Shown here one piece after another: positions 18,143 through 27,517 of a DNA stretch of 64,000 bases (positions are counted from its first letter, which is position 1; each line of letters starts with the position of its first letter). The position numbers were made by a program, and so were the translations under genes. Source of the stretch: Acidobacteriaceae bacterium. Its GTDB lineage: Bacteria; Acidobacteriota; Terriglobia; Terriglobales; Acidobacteriaceae. A model generated the notes under the pieces. That model did no database searches. It worked only from the letters and a program-made list of their open reading frames with translations, and had not been told where the DNA came from. The stretch covers positions 1-64,000 of the forward strand of contig CAHJWN010000014.1 of NCBI GenBank assembly GCA_903642265.1, written 5' to 3'.

Positions 18143-18688
18143 CTAGGTACCCTTTATATAGACTTTCTCCGAATCCCACAGCTGTGTCTCATGGTCCTCA
18201 CCATGGAAGATCGATCCATTATCAGTCTCCCTGTTTGCGTAGCCACCGTAGGTGTAGTCACCAGCCGCATGGTAGCTCCCGCCGCATGGAGGAGGCCCGT
18301 CTGCGTATTTTTCACTCGCGCACTTAGATCCCCTGTAAATGTGGAACCAGACGAGCGGCTTACGATCGTCCACCATCTTCTGGCTAAGCCTAAGCTGGTC
18401 AAGTGTTCTCGCATGAGCGGCATCACGAAGTTGCCAGATAAGACTTTCGACCTGCTCGTCAGTGCTGTTCTCTGGAACGATAAGCGTGTACGTCGTATCG
18501 CTCTTATGAAAGACCTTGAAAGTTGCCGGGCCAACCGACGGCCGCGGAGGTACCTGGACCTGCGGCACCACAGATGTTTGCGCTGCACCTGATGGCTGTT
18601 CGGTCTTTGACGTACATCCCTGCAGGAGCAAACAAAAAGCCACGACAGCTATCGCGTTGCATCTGCAAATACTTGACGAAGCCATCAT
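18143..18688 (-). CDS. Orphan lipoprotein inside the ilv cluster
   Basis: A 181-residue unrecognised protein. The signal peptide ends in LLLQGC, a lipobox with cysteine about 25. A proline/serine linker follows, then a domain with TFKVFHKSDTTYTLIVPEN, a helix DEQVESLIWQLRDAAHARTL, and a WFHIYRGSKCASEKYADGPP segment with two further cysteines. The latter resembles small proteins that modulate peptide or secretion systems only in style; no family is claimed. Its ATG overlaps the ilvB stop by four bases (ATGA), so translation is coupled to a cytoplasmic biosynthetic enzyme. Functional link to branched-chain amino acids is unproven. Confidence 0.7.
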   Translation of the reverse strand: MMASSSICRCNAIAVVAFCLLLQGCTSKTEQPSGAAQTSVVPQVQVPPRPSVGPATFKVFHKSDTTYTLIVPENSTDEQVESLIWQLRDAAHARTLDQLRLSQKMVDDRKPLVWFHIYRGSKCASEKYADGPPPCGGSYHAAGDYTYGGYANRETDNGSIFHGEDHETQLWDSEKVYIKGT

Positions 18689-20445
18689 TCGTCCTCCGCT
18701 GTCTCCAACAAAGGATTCTTCGTCGGGCGTCTGACCATCTCATGCAGCGCTGCCCCCGGAGCAATCATCGGATACACGCCATCTTCCTTCTCGACCTGGA
18801 AGTTGATGAGAAAGGCCTTTCCGCTCGTCCGCGCCCTGGTAACCGTCGGAGTGACGTCCCTCCGCGTACTCACAGTTGCACCATCGATCCCATGTGCAGC
18901 AGCGAGCATGACGAAGTCTGGGGAAAGAATGGGACTAGCTGAGTAGTTCTTGTCGTAGAAAGCCTCCTGCCACTGCCGCACCATCCCTAGAAATCCATTG
19001 TTGATGACGGCGATATTGATTGCGTAGCCTTCCTGAACGATCGTCGAGAGCTCAGCAGCAGTCATCTGGAAACCACCGTCACCTGCAATCACCCAAACAT
19101 CCTTGTCAGGACAAGCCGCCTTCGCTCCAATTGCAGCCGGCAGTGCAAAGCCCATTGTTCCAAGGCCACCAGATGTAATCAGACTGCGCTCAGCATCGTG
19201 CTTGTAGTACTGCGCCTCCCACATCTGATGCTGGCCGACGTCGGTCACAATGACGGTCTGCGCCAGCCGCCCCGCATCGAGCGCTTCGCGCCAAATGTCG
19301 TTGATCACATGCGCCGCATACAGGTGCCCGTTGTCGGGCAAGTTGATAATGTCCCGAACTGCCGCCGTCCCCTTCATCGCATTCACTTCGTTGATCCAGC
19401 TTCTGTCGTCGTGAGCGGGCAGGCTCGGCAGCAGTTTATCGAGCGTCGTCTTTAGATCGCCGATCAGGGCAACGTCGACCTTTACGTTCTTGTTGATCTC
19501 AGATGGATCGATCTCAATATGAATTTTCTTTGCGTTCGGAGCGTAGTGCACCAGGTTCCCCGTCACGCGATCATCGAAGCGCATACCAAACGCGAGCAGC
19601 AAGTCCGACTGCTGAATCGCTTCGTTAACCCAGCTCTCGCCGTGCATACCCATCATCCCGAGGGACAGAGGATGATAAGTGGGAAATGCGCCAAGCCCTA
19701 AAAGTGTGCTCGCTACTGGGATCTGCCTGCGCTCGGCGAAGTCGATCACCTGCTCACGCGCCCCCGACTCCACAATGCCGTGACCCGCGAGAATCAGCGG
19801 CCGTTTCGCCGCTTTGATCAACTCAACCGCAGCCGCAAAGGAGTTCATCTCCGCTTTCAGCATCGGATGCGGCCGCGCTGGCTCAGGCGCTGCAGCTTCG
19901 AAACTGAACGCCGCCATCGCCTGCTGCGCGTCCTTGGTAATATCCACCAGCACCGGTCCCGGCCTTCCTGAACGCGCTACCTGAAAAGCTTTCCTTACTG
20001 TCGACGCGATCTCTTCAGCTCGGGTGACAAGGTAGTTGTGCTTGGTTATCGGCAACGTGATCCCTGTAATGTCGACCTCTTGAAACGCGTCGCTGCCCAG
20101 CACCTTCGACGATACCTGCCCGGTGATGCACACCATAGGAATCGAATCGAGCATAGCCGTCGCGATCCCGGTCACGAGATTGGTAGCACCCGGTCCGGAG
20201 GTCGCCATACACACACCAACCCGCCCGCTCGCCCGCGCATAGCCGTCGGCCATGTGCGAAGCTCCCTGCTCATGCCGCACCAGCACATGGTGAATGGGAA
20301 ACTTCCGCAGCGCGTCATAGATTGGCAGAATTGCTCCACCGGGATAGCCGAAGATGGTCGTAACTCCCTCGCCGACAAGGGTGGCCCAGAGGATTTCAGC
20401 GCCGGTTAGTTGCGGATCTTGGTTCGAATCAGATTGCATAGACAT
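18685..20445 (-). CDS. ilvB: Acetolactate synthase large (catalytic) subunit
   Basis: Thiamine-diphosphate enzyme condensing pyruvate with pyruvate or 2-oxobutyrate. It has 586 residues. Landmarks are IFGYPGGAILPIYDAL, VRHEQGASHMADGYARASG with the catalytic glutamate, the FAD-region RFDDRVTG, and the ThDP motif GDGGFQMTAAEL ending VINN. ATG 20445 is six bases before a second in-frame ATG; AGGGG is better spaced for the second (20439), so the first two residues are uncertain. It is followed by the overlapping orphan lipoprotein gene and then ilvN. Confidence 0.96.
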   Translation of the reverse strand: MSMQSDSNQDPQLTGAEILWATLVGEGVTTIFGYPGGAILPIYDALRKFPIHHVLVRHEQGASHMADGYARASGRVGVCMATSGPGATNLVTGIATAMLDSIPMVCITGQVSSKVLGSDAFQEVDITGITLPITKHNYLVTRAEEIASTVRKAFQVARSGRPGPVLVDITKDAQQAMAAFSFEAAAPEPARPHPMLKAEMNSFAAAVELIKAAKRPLILAGHGIVESGAREQVIDFAERRQIPVASTLLGLGAFPTYHPLSLGMMGMHGESWVNEAIQQSDLLLAFGMRFDDRVTGNLVHYAPNAKKIHIEIDPSEINKNVKVDVALIGDLKTTLDKLLPSLPAHDDRSWINEVNAMKGTAAVRDIINLPDNGHLYAAHVINDIWREALDAGRLAQTVIVTDVGQHQMWEAQYYKHDAERSLITSGGLGTMGFALPAAIGAKAACPDKDVWVIAGDGGFQMTAAELSTIVQEGYAINIAVINNGFLGMVRQWQEAFYDKNYSASPILSPDFVMLAAAHGIDGATVSTRRDVTPTVTRARTSGKAFLINFQVEKEDGVYPMIAPGAALHEMVRRPTKNPLLETAEDE

Positions 20446-20495
20446 GACCCCTAATTAGTTCGTCTAATAAGTAAAGCGGCTAAGTCGCTGTGCGA

Positions 20496-22193
20496 TTAGG
20501 TCGTTACCGCTCCCTCGCTGGCACTGCTTACGCTGTTCGCATACTTCGCAAACACTCCCCGCTTGTACCTGGCTGCCGGCGGCTTCCATTCCTTCAGCCT
20601 TGCAGCGATCTCCTCAGTTGGAACCTCAAGTCGCAACTCGCGCGTTGGAATGTCGAAACTGATCAGATCGCCCTCACGCACGGCGGCAATCGGCCCGCCA
20701 AGCTGAGCCTCCGGAGCGACATGGCCTGCCATCAAGCCACGTGTAGCTCCCGAGAATCGTCCATCGGTAAGCAGCGCAACCGTCTCGGATAATTCCGGAA
20801 TACCTTTGATCGCAGCCGTGACAGCCAACATCTCGCGCATCCCAGGCCCGCCTCTCGGACCTTCATACCGGATAACGAGCACATCGGACGGGTTGATCTT
20901 GCCCGCCTGAACAGCCGCGTGACACGCGTCCTCTGAATCGAAGACCCGCGCTGGCCCTTGATGGAAAAGCCGCTCGTGTCCGGCCACTTTGATCACGCAG
21001 CCTTCCGGAGCAAGATTCCCCTTCAGGATGACCAGCCCGCCCGTCGCCTTCAACGGCCTATCAAGCGTATGGATTACAGGTTGTCCCGGCGTTTCCACCG
21101 CAAGCGCCGCCTCTTCCGCAATCGTTTTACCCGAGACTGTTGGCTGCGAACCATCCATAAGCCCGGCATCAATCAACCGCTTCGCCAGAACGCGCGACCC
21201 GCCAGCATCCTGGTAGTCCGTCGCAGCGTACTTGCCACCTGGCGAAAGATCACAGATGAAGGGCGTGTGCTCACTGATACGGTCGAAGTCATCCATGCTC
21301 AAGGGGATGCCAAGCTCACTCGCAATCGCGATCAAGTGCAGCACTGCGTTGGTCGACCCTCCACTCGCACACACCGCAACAATGGCGTTATCGATGGCCT
21401 TCCGCGTAAGGATCTTGCTCGGCCGCACATCGTACTTACAAAGTTCCATGATCATGCGACCTGCCTCGCGACTCGCACTCGCCTTTTCTGCAGACATCGC
21501 GGGAACGCCTGTCAAATTGAACGGCGAAATGCCAAGAAACTCGCCTGCCATCGCCATCGTGTTTGCCGTAAACTGGCCGCCACACGCTCCCGGTCCCGGA
21601 CACGCAGCAGCCTCGAGGGCTTCGAGCTGCTCGTCATTGATCTTGCCCGCCGAGTGCGCCCCCATGCCTTCAAAGACGTTAAGGATTGTAATGTCTTTGT
21701 GAGTGCCGTCGGGCTGGGCAAGCTTTCCAGGAGCGATCGATCCGCCGTACAGCATCATTCCTGGGATATCCAGCCGGGCCATCGCCATGATTGTTCCCGG
21801 CATGTTCTTATCACAGCCAGCTATACAAACAATCCCATCGAAGAGATTGCCACGCGCCACCAACTCGATAGAGTCCGCAATGATCTCACGCGAGATCAAA
21901 CTTGCCTTCATGCCCTCGGTTCCCATGGTGATGCCGTCCGAGATGGTTATCGTGTTGAACTCCATGGGTGTCCCGCCTGCATCGCGGATACCCTGCTTCA
22001 CCGCCGCCGCCACTTCACGCAAATGAAAATTGCAGGGTCCAATTTCGGTCCACGTATTGGCAACGCCAATAATCGGCTTGTGTAGATCTTCTTTCGAGAA
22101 GCCGACCCCACGCAGGTAGCTACGGGCCGCGGCGCGAGATGGGCCTTCAGTAAGTGGGATGCTGTATCGCTTCGGATTTATCGCGTTGCTCAC
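20496..22193 (-). CDS. ilvD: Dihydroxy-acid dehydratase
   Basis: Iron-sulfur dehydratase forming the 2-oxo acids for valine and isoleucine. It has about 565 residues. Cluster cysteines are seen in VCIAGCDKNMPGT and CPGPGACGGQFTANTMA; the metal/active-site segment near the C-terminus is TDGRFSGATRGLMAGHVAPEA in pieces. GTG 22193 is preferred because AAAGG stands 7 bases upstream. An ATG two codons earlier (22199) would touch the ribosome site. It lies 54 bases after leuD and 50 before ilvB, so it joins the leucine and the valine/isoleucine halves of the cluster. Confidence 0.95.
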   Translation of the reverse strand: MSNAINPKRYSIPLTEGPSRAAARSYLRGVGFSKEDLHKPIIGVANTWTEIGPCNFHLREVAAAVKQGIRDAGGTPMEFNTITISDGITMGTEGMKASLISREIIADSIELVARGNLFDGIVCIAGCDKNMPGTIMAMARLDIPGMMLYGGSIAPGKLAQPDGTHKDITILNVFEGMGAHSAGKINDEQLEALEAAACPGPGACGGQFTANTMAMAGEFLGISPFNLTGVPAMSAEKASASREAGRMIMELCKYDVRPSKILTRKAIDNAIVAVCASGGSTNAVLHLIAIASELGIPLSMDDFDRISEHTPFICDLSPGGKYAATDYQDAGGSRVLAKRLIDAGLMDGSQPTVSGKTIAEEAALAVETPGQPVIHTLDRPLKATGGLVILKGNLAPEGCVIKVAGHERLFHQGPARVFDSEDACHAAVQAGKINPSDVLVIRYEGPRGGPGMREMLAVTAAIKGIPELSETVALLTDGRFSGATRGLMAGHVAPEAQLGGPIAAVREGDLISFDIPTRELRLEVPTEEIAARLKEWKPPAARYKRGVFAKYANSVSSASEGAVTT

Positions 22194-22253
22194 GTACATA
22201 CCTTTCGTATTTGTCTTACCTGGTTCTGGGTAGAGACCTACTCGCTCGAATTC

Positions 22254-22886
22254 TTATGAAACAGTCCGAGGTTGCAACCAGAACTCCGCATCGTGTTGCG
22301 CTTCATACAAATCCAGCTCAGTTTCATGCCGCAAGGTGAGCCCGATGTCGTCGAGCCCATTCAGCAGACAGTACTTGCGAAATGGATCTACTTCAAAGGT
22401 AGCTTTGAACCCTTCATCATCAGTAACAATCTGTTCTTCGAGATTGATGGTGATCGAGTGCCCTGGACGAGCCATGCTGCGATGTGTGAGCAGATTTACA
22501 TCTTCCTCTGGCAGCCGCACCAGGACCATGCCATTTTTACCGGCGTTAGAGAAGAAAATGTCTGCAAAGCTTGGAGCTATTACAGCAAGAAAGCCATAGT
22601 CGGTAAGTGCCCAGGCAGCGTGCTCGCGTGAGCTACCACAGCCAAAGTTCTTGCCGGCAACCAAGACTCTTGCGCCCTTATATTCCGGCCTATTCAGCAC
22701 GAATGCAGCATTCAACTCGCCTGTATGAGGACCCTCCTGAATTTGTCGCCAATCAAAGAACAGGAATTCGCCATATCCAGTGCGTTCGATGCGTTTTAGA
22801 AACTGCTTTGGAATGATCTGGTCGGTGTCGATGTTCGAAATGTCGAGAGGGACTGCAATCGAAGTAAGGACATTAATGGGTTGCAT
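22254..22886 (-). CDS. leuD: 3-isopropylmalate dehydratase small subunit
   Basis: Partner of LeuC in isomerising 2- to 3-isopropylmalate. It has 210 residues. Conserved blocks are [30 protein letters not shown] and [19 protein letters not shown] 22886 is chosen: GGAG lies 6 bases upstream, and it overlaps the leuC stop by 14 bases. A TTG four codons earlier is the alternative but would swallow the ribosome site. Overlap with leuC ties the two subunits in translation. Confidence 0.95.
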   Translation of the reverse strand: MQPINVLTSIAVPLDISNIDTDQIIPKQFLKRIERTGYGEFLFFDWRQIQEGPHTGELNAAFVLNRPEYKGARVLVAGKNFGCGSSREHAAWALTDYGFLAVIAPSFADIFFSNAGKNGMVLVRLPEEDVNLLTHRSMARPGHSITINLEEQIVTDDEGFKATFEVDPFRKYCLLNGLDDIGLTLRHETELDLYEAQHDAEFWLQPRTVS

Positions 22887-24339
22887 CGTTCGCTCCAAGA
22901 AACTTCCAGTTGCGAATATCTGTGAAATGCCCGGCGATTGCCGCTGCTGCCGCCATTGCTGGGCTTACAAGGTGCGTCCTGCCCCCTCTTCCTTGCCTGC
23001 CTTCGAAGTTCCGATTACTTGTAGAAGCGCACCGCTCACCTGGCGAAAGAATATCCGGGTTCATACCGAGGCACATGCTACAGCCCGGTTCTCTCCAGTC
23101 GAAACCGGCGTTTGTAAATACCTTATCGAGGCCTTCTTTTTCTGCCTGCGCTTTTACCAACTGCGAACCCGGTACTACCATGGCTCGAACGGTTTTCGCA
23201 ACGTGATACCCGTGGACGACGGAGGCAGCTGCTCGAAGATCTTCAATGCGAGCATTCGTGCAGGAACCGAGAAACACCGCGTCGATGCTGATCGCCTCAA
23301 TGGGAGTGCCTGGCCTGAGATCCATATACTCCAGCGCGCGCTCAAAATTCCTCTGGTCTGCTTCGCTGGCTGCGGGGTCAGGCAGTGGCACTCTCGATTC
23401 AACACCAGTCACCATGCCAGGCGATGTTCCCCAGCTTACGGTCGGCGTAATCGCGGCTGCGTCAATCTTCAGTTCGCGATCAAAGAGCGCTCCTTCGTCC
23501 GTCACGAATCCGGACCAATGTTCCACCGCACGCAGCCAAGGAGTCGCGTCTAAGGTTGGGGACAACGCTGCATTGCTTGGTGAGAACTTGCGACCATCCA
23601 GATAAGCAAACGTAGTCGCATCGGGAGCGATCATTCCAGCCCTTGCACCCGCTTCGATACTCATATTGCAGATGGTCATGCGGCCTTCCATGCTCAACGC
23701 CCGGATTGCTGCGCCGGCATATTCGATAACGTATCCGGTAGCTCCAGCCGTTCCTATCTCCCCGATGATGTGCAGCACGATGTCTTTGGCCGTGACGCCG
23801 AATGGCAGGTCCCCCTCTACGGAGATACGGAATGTCTTCGGTTTGTCCTGTGGCAGCGTCTGTGTGGCCATTACATGCTCGACTTCACTCGTCCCAATAC
23901 CGAAAGCGAGAGCGCCGAATGCGCCATGGGTGCTCGTATGCGAGTCGCCGCAGACGATCGTCATGCCGGGCTTGGTAAGTCCAAGCTCCGGGCCGATGAT
24001 GTGAACGATTCCCTGCTCCGGCGACTGAACGTCATATAACTCAACACCAAACTCAGCGCAGTTCTTCCGCAGTGCGTCAATCTGTTTCGAAGCGATCTGG
24101 TCCACGATGTGAAGACGATCTTCAATCGACGTCGTCGGCACATTGTGATCTACCGTTGCAACGGTTCTATCCGGCCGACGGAGCTTCCGTCCTGCCAGTC
24201 GCAAGCCGTCGAATGCCTGCGGACTCGTAACCTCATGCACTAGGTGCAGGTCGATATATACGATCGACGGCTCGCCATCGGGGGCAGCCACAATATGCTG
24301 CGCCCAGACTTTTTCGAAAAGCGTGCGTGGATTGTTCAT
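22873..24339 (-). CDS. leuC: 3-isopropylmalate dehydratase large subunit
   Basis: Aconitase-family subunit carrying the 4Fe-4S cluster. It has 488 residues, slightly longer than the E. coli protein. The cluster cysteines are visible in [13 protein letters not shown] and in [12 protein letters not shown]. Other landmarks are [11 protein letters not shown] and [21 protein letters not shown]. The ATG overlaps the stop of the upstream orphan gene by four bases (ATGA) and its end overlaps leuD, so the run orphan-leuC-leuD is translationally coupled. Confidence 0.96.
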   Translation of the reverse strand: MNNPRTLFEKVWAQHIVAAPDGEPSIVYIDLHLVHEVTSPQAFDGLRLAGRKLRRPDRTVATVDHNVPTTSIEDRLHIVDQIASKQIDALRKNCAEFGVELYDVQSPEQGIVHIIGPELGLTKPGMTIVCGDSHTSTHGAFGALAFGIGTSEVEHVMATQTLPQDKPKTFRISVEGDLPFGVTAKDIVLHIIGEIGTAGATGYVIEYAGAAIRALSMEGRMTICNMSIEAGARAGMIAPDATTFAYLDGRKFSPSNAALSPTLDATPWLRAVEHWSGFVTDEGALFDRELKIDAAAITPTVSWGTSPGMVTGVESRVPLPDPAASEADQRNFERALEYMDLRPGTPIEAISIDAVFLGSCTNARIEDLRAAASVVHGYHVAKTVRAMVVPGSQLVKAQAEKEGLDKVFTNAGFDWREPGCSMCLGMNPDILSPGERCASTSNRNFEGRQGRGGRTHLVSPAMAAAAAIAGHFTDIRNWKFLGANDATH

Positions 24340-25079
24340 TGTGCGTCCGTTCTTTGTTGCTTCGGCAGCTTGATTCCGAGCTGGTCAATGGGTACTTCGT
24401 GAGGCGTACCATCGGGATCGATGACGATGGCATGGGTAATCTTTTCAACGATGCCCGAGCCGGCAAGTGGCTCCTTGGCCCATCGTGAGATGCTGCGCAC
24501 AAGCGCTACAGGAATCTGGTTTGATGCGTTAGGCACCAAGCCAAACGCCTGGTTGGTGAACAGCCACAGCGTATATTCAGCATCTGGCTCGCTCGTAGTC
24601 TTGCTGTCCCGGATCCAATCGATTGCACCGAAAGCCACCAGATTCTGGGTCCGCGGTGCGGCATTGAGGTCAATCCATAGCAGTCCTCGCGATGGGCAAA
24701 AATGAAAGACACAGCCTGTGATCGTGAGATAGCGGTCTTCATCTGCGACCACCTTGCCAGGCACTGATAGAAAGTCCATTGCGGCATCGGCGAGCGGCTT
24801 GTAATGTGTGCCCCTCACACCCCAAAAGGATTGCGGCGCCGTCAGGTTTTGCACGAGGAAGGGTCGGAATCGCACATCCTGAATCAAATCATTCTCTCGA
24901 CCATCTGCTGGCGGCGGACCGTACTGCCACATCCACTCCGCGTCGGAATAATGTTTCTTATCGCGCTTCTGCTTCGCTCCATCAATCTGCGGCGAGTGGA
25001 ACTGCGCGCATGCAGTCATTGTCGCCAACGCAATTAGCGCTGTTGAACAAACCTGCGAGATGTTGAAGCTAAACCGCAT
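24336..25079 (-). CDS. Orphan exported protein inside the leu cluster
   Basis: A 247-residue unrecognised protein. The N-terminus ([19 protein letters not shown] then TMTACAQ) is a signal peptide, with either an imperfect lipobox MTAC or a signal peptidase I site after ACA. The mature part is tryptophan-rich ([28 protein letters not shown]) and has [22 protein letters not shown] with two cysteines, then [12 protein letters not shown]. No catalytic motif was identified. ATG 25079 lies inside the leuB stop region (11-base overlap), and its own stop overlaps leuC by four bases, so it is wedged between two leucine enzymes. The open frame extends 11 codons upstream without support. Confidence 0.7.
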   Translation of the reverse strand: MRFSFNISQVCSTALIALATMTACAQFHSPQIDGAKQKRDKKHYSDAEWMWQYGPPPADGRENDLIQDVRFRPFLVQNLTAPQSFWGVRGTHYKPLADAAMDFLSVPGKVVADEDRYLTITGCVFHFCPSRGLLWIDLNAAPRTQNLVAFGAIDWIRDSKTTSEPDAEYTLWLFTNQAFGLVPNASNQIPVALVRSISRWAKEPLAGSGIVEKITHAIVIDPDGTPHEVPIDQLGIKLPKQQRTDAQ

Positions 25080-26178
25080 GCATCGCCTGTCTGCGGTCGA
25101 AGGATTGCGCAAGTGCCTGATGCACTAGCTTGCCCATTTCCTGGGTGGTAACTGGAGTTTGCCCCGCGCTTTGGCCGCGAGCTATATCTGCAGTGCGGTA
25201 GCCTGCGTCAAGCACCTTCACCACGGCCGTCTCAATTGCCGCCGCATCCTGTTCAAGACCCGCCGAGTATCTGAGGATCAGCGCTGCCGTCAGGATCGCT
25301 CCAAGCGGATTCGCCTTACCCTGCCCTGCTATATCAGGCGCCGATCCATGGACAGGTTCGTAAAGATTCACCGCGCCGCCGATCGTGGCTGAAGGCAACA
25401 TCCCAAGCGAACCGGTGATCACTCCAGCTTCATCAGAGAGAATGTCACCGAAGAGATTCTCGGTAAGAACTACGTCGAAATTACGCGGCGTGTTCATGAT
25501 GTGCATCGCCATTGAATCGACAAGTTGATGTTCAAGCGTTATATCGGGAAAATCTGCAGCTACCTCGATCACGGCAGCCCGCCAGAGCTGCGAAACTTCA
25601 AGCACGTTGGCTTTGTCGACGCTCGTAACTTTCTTCCGGCGTTTACTCGCGATCTGGAAGGCAACCTTGGCGACACGAATTACTTCATCTTTCGTGTAGC
25701 GCATGGTGTTGATCGCGAGTCCCGTTTCGCGATTCCACTCACGTGGAGCACCGAAGTAAAGACCGCCAAGAAGCTCGCGCACAAAGAGGATGTCGACGCC
25801 TTCCGTCACCTCGGGACGAAGAGGCGAGCTTGCCGCTAATGCTTTATAAGCAACGGATGGCCGCAAATTTGCGAAGCCGCCCAGGGCCTGTCTAATTTGC
25901 AGAAGTCCGGCCTCCGGGCGCTTATCCGGTGTCAGCGAGTTGAACTTGTTGTCGCCAACTGCACCTAGTAAAACAGCATCGCAATCGAGCGCCGTGTCGA
26001 GCGTAGCAGTAGGCAGCGGTGAACCGGTCTCGCTGATCGCAACTCCGCCGATCAGCAGCGGCACGAAGCTGAAATCGTGCCCACCAAACTCCGCGACGGC
26101 ACGCAGGATACTGGTAGCTTCACTCGTCACTTCAGGGCCAATACCGTCACCGGCGAGCACCGCAATCTTCAATCGCAT
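25069..26178 (-). CDS. leuB: 3-isopropylmalate dehydrogenase
   Basis: NAD-dependent oxidative decarboxylase of the leucine branch. It has 369 residues, normal length. It begins KIAVLAGDGIGPEV and has VRELLGGLYFG, the catalytic-region VDKANVLEVSQLWR, and the nucleotide-binding end LSDEAGVITGSLGMLPSATIG then YEPVHGSAPDIAGQG. The stop overlaps the start of the orphan exported gene. It follows leuA by 18 bases. Confidence 0.96.
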   Translation of the reverse strand: MRLKIAVLAGDGIGPEVTSEATSILRAVAEFGGHDFSFVPLLIGGVAISETGSPLPTATLDTALDCDAVLLGAVGDNKFNSLTPDKRPEAGLLQIRQALGGFANLRPSVAYKALAASSPLRPEVTEGVDILFVRELLGGLYFGAPREWNRETGLAINTMRYTKDEVIRVAKVAFQIASKRRKKVTSVDKANVLEVSQLWRAAVIEVAADFPDITLEHQLVDSMAMHIMNTPRNFDVVLTENLFGDILSDEAGVITGSLGMLPSATIGGAVNLYEPVHGSAPDIAGQGKANPLGAILTAALILRYSAGLEQDAAAIETAVVKVLDAGYRTADIARGQSAGQTPVTTQEMGKLVHQALAQSFDRRQAMHAV

Positions 26179-26196
26179 GAGCTTTCTCTTTCGGAC

Positions 26197-27372
26197 TTAG
26201 TGAGTCAGGGTTGGTGCTTTATCGTGAACAAAAAGGCCCAGTAGATCCTGGTCATAGATCAACTTCTTGCGGTCAGCAAGTTCTGTAAACCGGTGATAGA
26301 CCGTGTCGAGCTGGTCGCGTGTCAGTGGATAGCCCAGCTCCGAGAGTCGCTGCTCCAACACTCTGCGTCCACTGTGTTTGCCGAGTACCAGGTTGGTTGC
26401 ATTTGCGCCCACAGACTCAGGCGTCATGATCTCGTACGTCAGTGGGTTCGCGAGCATGCCGTGTTGATGAATCCCGGATTCGTGAGCGAACGCATTTGCG
26501 CCGACAACCGCCTTATTCGGCGAACAGCCGAAGCTGATCAACTCCGAGAGCATCTGGCTTGTCGGATAGAGCTCCGTCATCACAATGTGGTTGGTGTAGG
26601 GAAACTTGTCTCGCCGAACCATCAGCGCGGCTGCAATCTCTTCAAGCGCAGCATTGCCTGCGCGCTCACCGATTCCATTGATGGTGCATTCGACCTGTCG
26701 TGCACCGCCCTCTATGCCGGCGAGTGAGTTCGCGACGGCCATGCCGAGATCGTCATGGCAGTGCGTGGAATAGATAACGTCCTCGCTGCCAGCCACCCGC
26801 TCGCGCACCATGCGGAAGAGTGCGGTGTACTCTGCGGGCGTGGTGTAACCGACCGTATCTGGAATGTTGATCGTCGATGCTCCGGCTTGTACGGCAATTG
26901 CGATCATTTTTACAAGAAAGTCAGGGTCTGAGCGGGTTCCGTCTTCGGTCGAAAACTCAACGTCTTCGGTGTAGCTTCGCGCCAGCTTTACCGATTCAGC
27001 TACCTGCTCCAACGCTTGCGTTCGCGTAATTCTGAGCTTCGCTTCAAGGTGCAGGTCGGACGACGCTAAGAACACGTGAATCCTTGAACTGCCCGCTGGT
27101 TCAACAGCCTTTGCGGCGGCCTCGATGTCTTCCCGCTTGCACCTTGCCAGCGAGGTGATGCGCGGTCCACGCACCTCTCGAGCAATCTCACGAATCGAAT
27201 CTGAGTCACCTTTCGAAGCAATAGCAAAACCAGCCTCTAAGACGTCCACTCCAAGCGCTGCAAGTTGATGCGCCATTCGCAGTTTCTCAGCCGGATGCAT
27301 GGTACAACCCGGCGACTGTTCGCCATCGCGGAGCGTGGTGTCGAAGAAGACGATGTGGCTGGATTCTGGCAT
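26197..27372 (-). CDS. leuA: 2-isopropylmalate synthase lacking the usual C-terminal regulatory domain
   Basis: Condenses acetyl-CoA with 2-oxoisovalerate, the first committed step to leucine. It has 391 residues. The TIM-barrel catalytic half is complete: [15 protein letters not shown], the metal ligands in [29 protein letters not shown], and the subdomain motif [11 protein letters not shown] followed by [14 protein letters not shown]. Typical bacterial LeuA is about 510-560 residues, with a leucine-binding domain after about residue 390; this protein stops there. Context with leuBCD supports LeuA rather than homocitrate or citramalate synthase. It is the first gene of the cluster and is divergent from a LysR gene. 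Confidence 0.9.
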   Translation of the reverse strand: MPESSHIVFFDTTLRDGEQSPGCTMHPAEKLRMAHQLAALGVDVLEAGFAIASKGDSDSIREIAREVRGPRITSLARCKREDIEAAAKAVEPAGSSRIHVFLASSDLHLEAKLRITRTQALEQVAESVKLARSYTEDVEFSTEDGTRSDPDFLVKMIAIAVQAGASTINIPDTVGYTTPAEYTALFRMVRERVAGSEDVIYSTHCHDDLGMAVANSLAGIEGGARQVECTINGIGERAGNAALEEIAAALMVRRDKFPYTNHIVMTELYPTSQMLSELISFGCSPNKAVVGANAFAHESGIHQHGMLANPLTYEIMTPESVGANATNLVLGKHSGRRVLEQRLSELGYPLTRDQLDTVYHRFTELADRKKLIYDQDLLGLFVHDKAPTLTH

Positions 27373-27415
27373 GTTGCTTCGATCCTTGTTGCGGGTTCCT
27401 AAACTCTAGACCTGA

Positions 27416-27436
27416 ATCATAACGCACGCTTATGAT
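27416..27436. promoter_or_regulatory. Perfect inverted repeat, likely LysR operator
   Basis: ATCATAA-N7-TTATGAT, a perfect 7-base dyad containing T-N11-A, the LysR-family recognition core. It lies in the 145-base gap between leuA (minus, start 27372) and the LysR gene (plus, start 27518). That is the normal place for a site controlling both genes. A loose plus-strand promoter may lie just after it (TTGACA at 27439). Inference from position and symmetry only. Confidence 0.6.
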
Positions 27437-27517
27437 CGTTGACAGCTGCATTACTATTTCTAATCAATGCATTCGTTTCGTTCAGCACCTGCCCAGATCA
27501 GAGGCATAAGGAACTTC

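Noticed and set aside
20958-22085. 375-codon plus-strand open frame opposite ilvD
   Set aside because: It is the antisense of a fully supported enzyme gene; its translation is arginine/histidine-rich with no motif.
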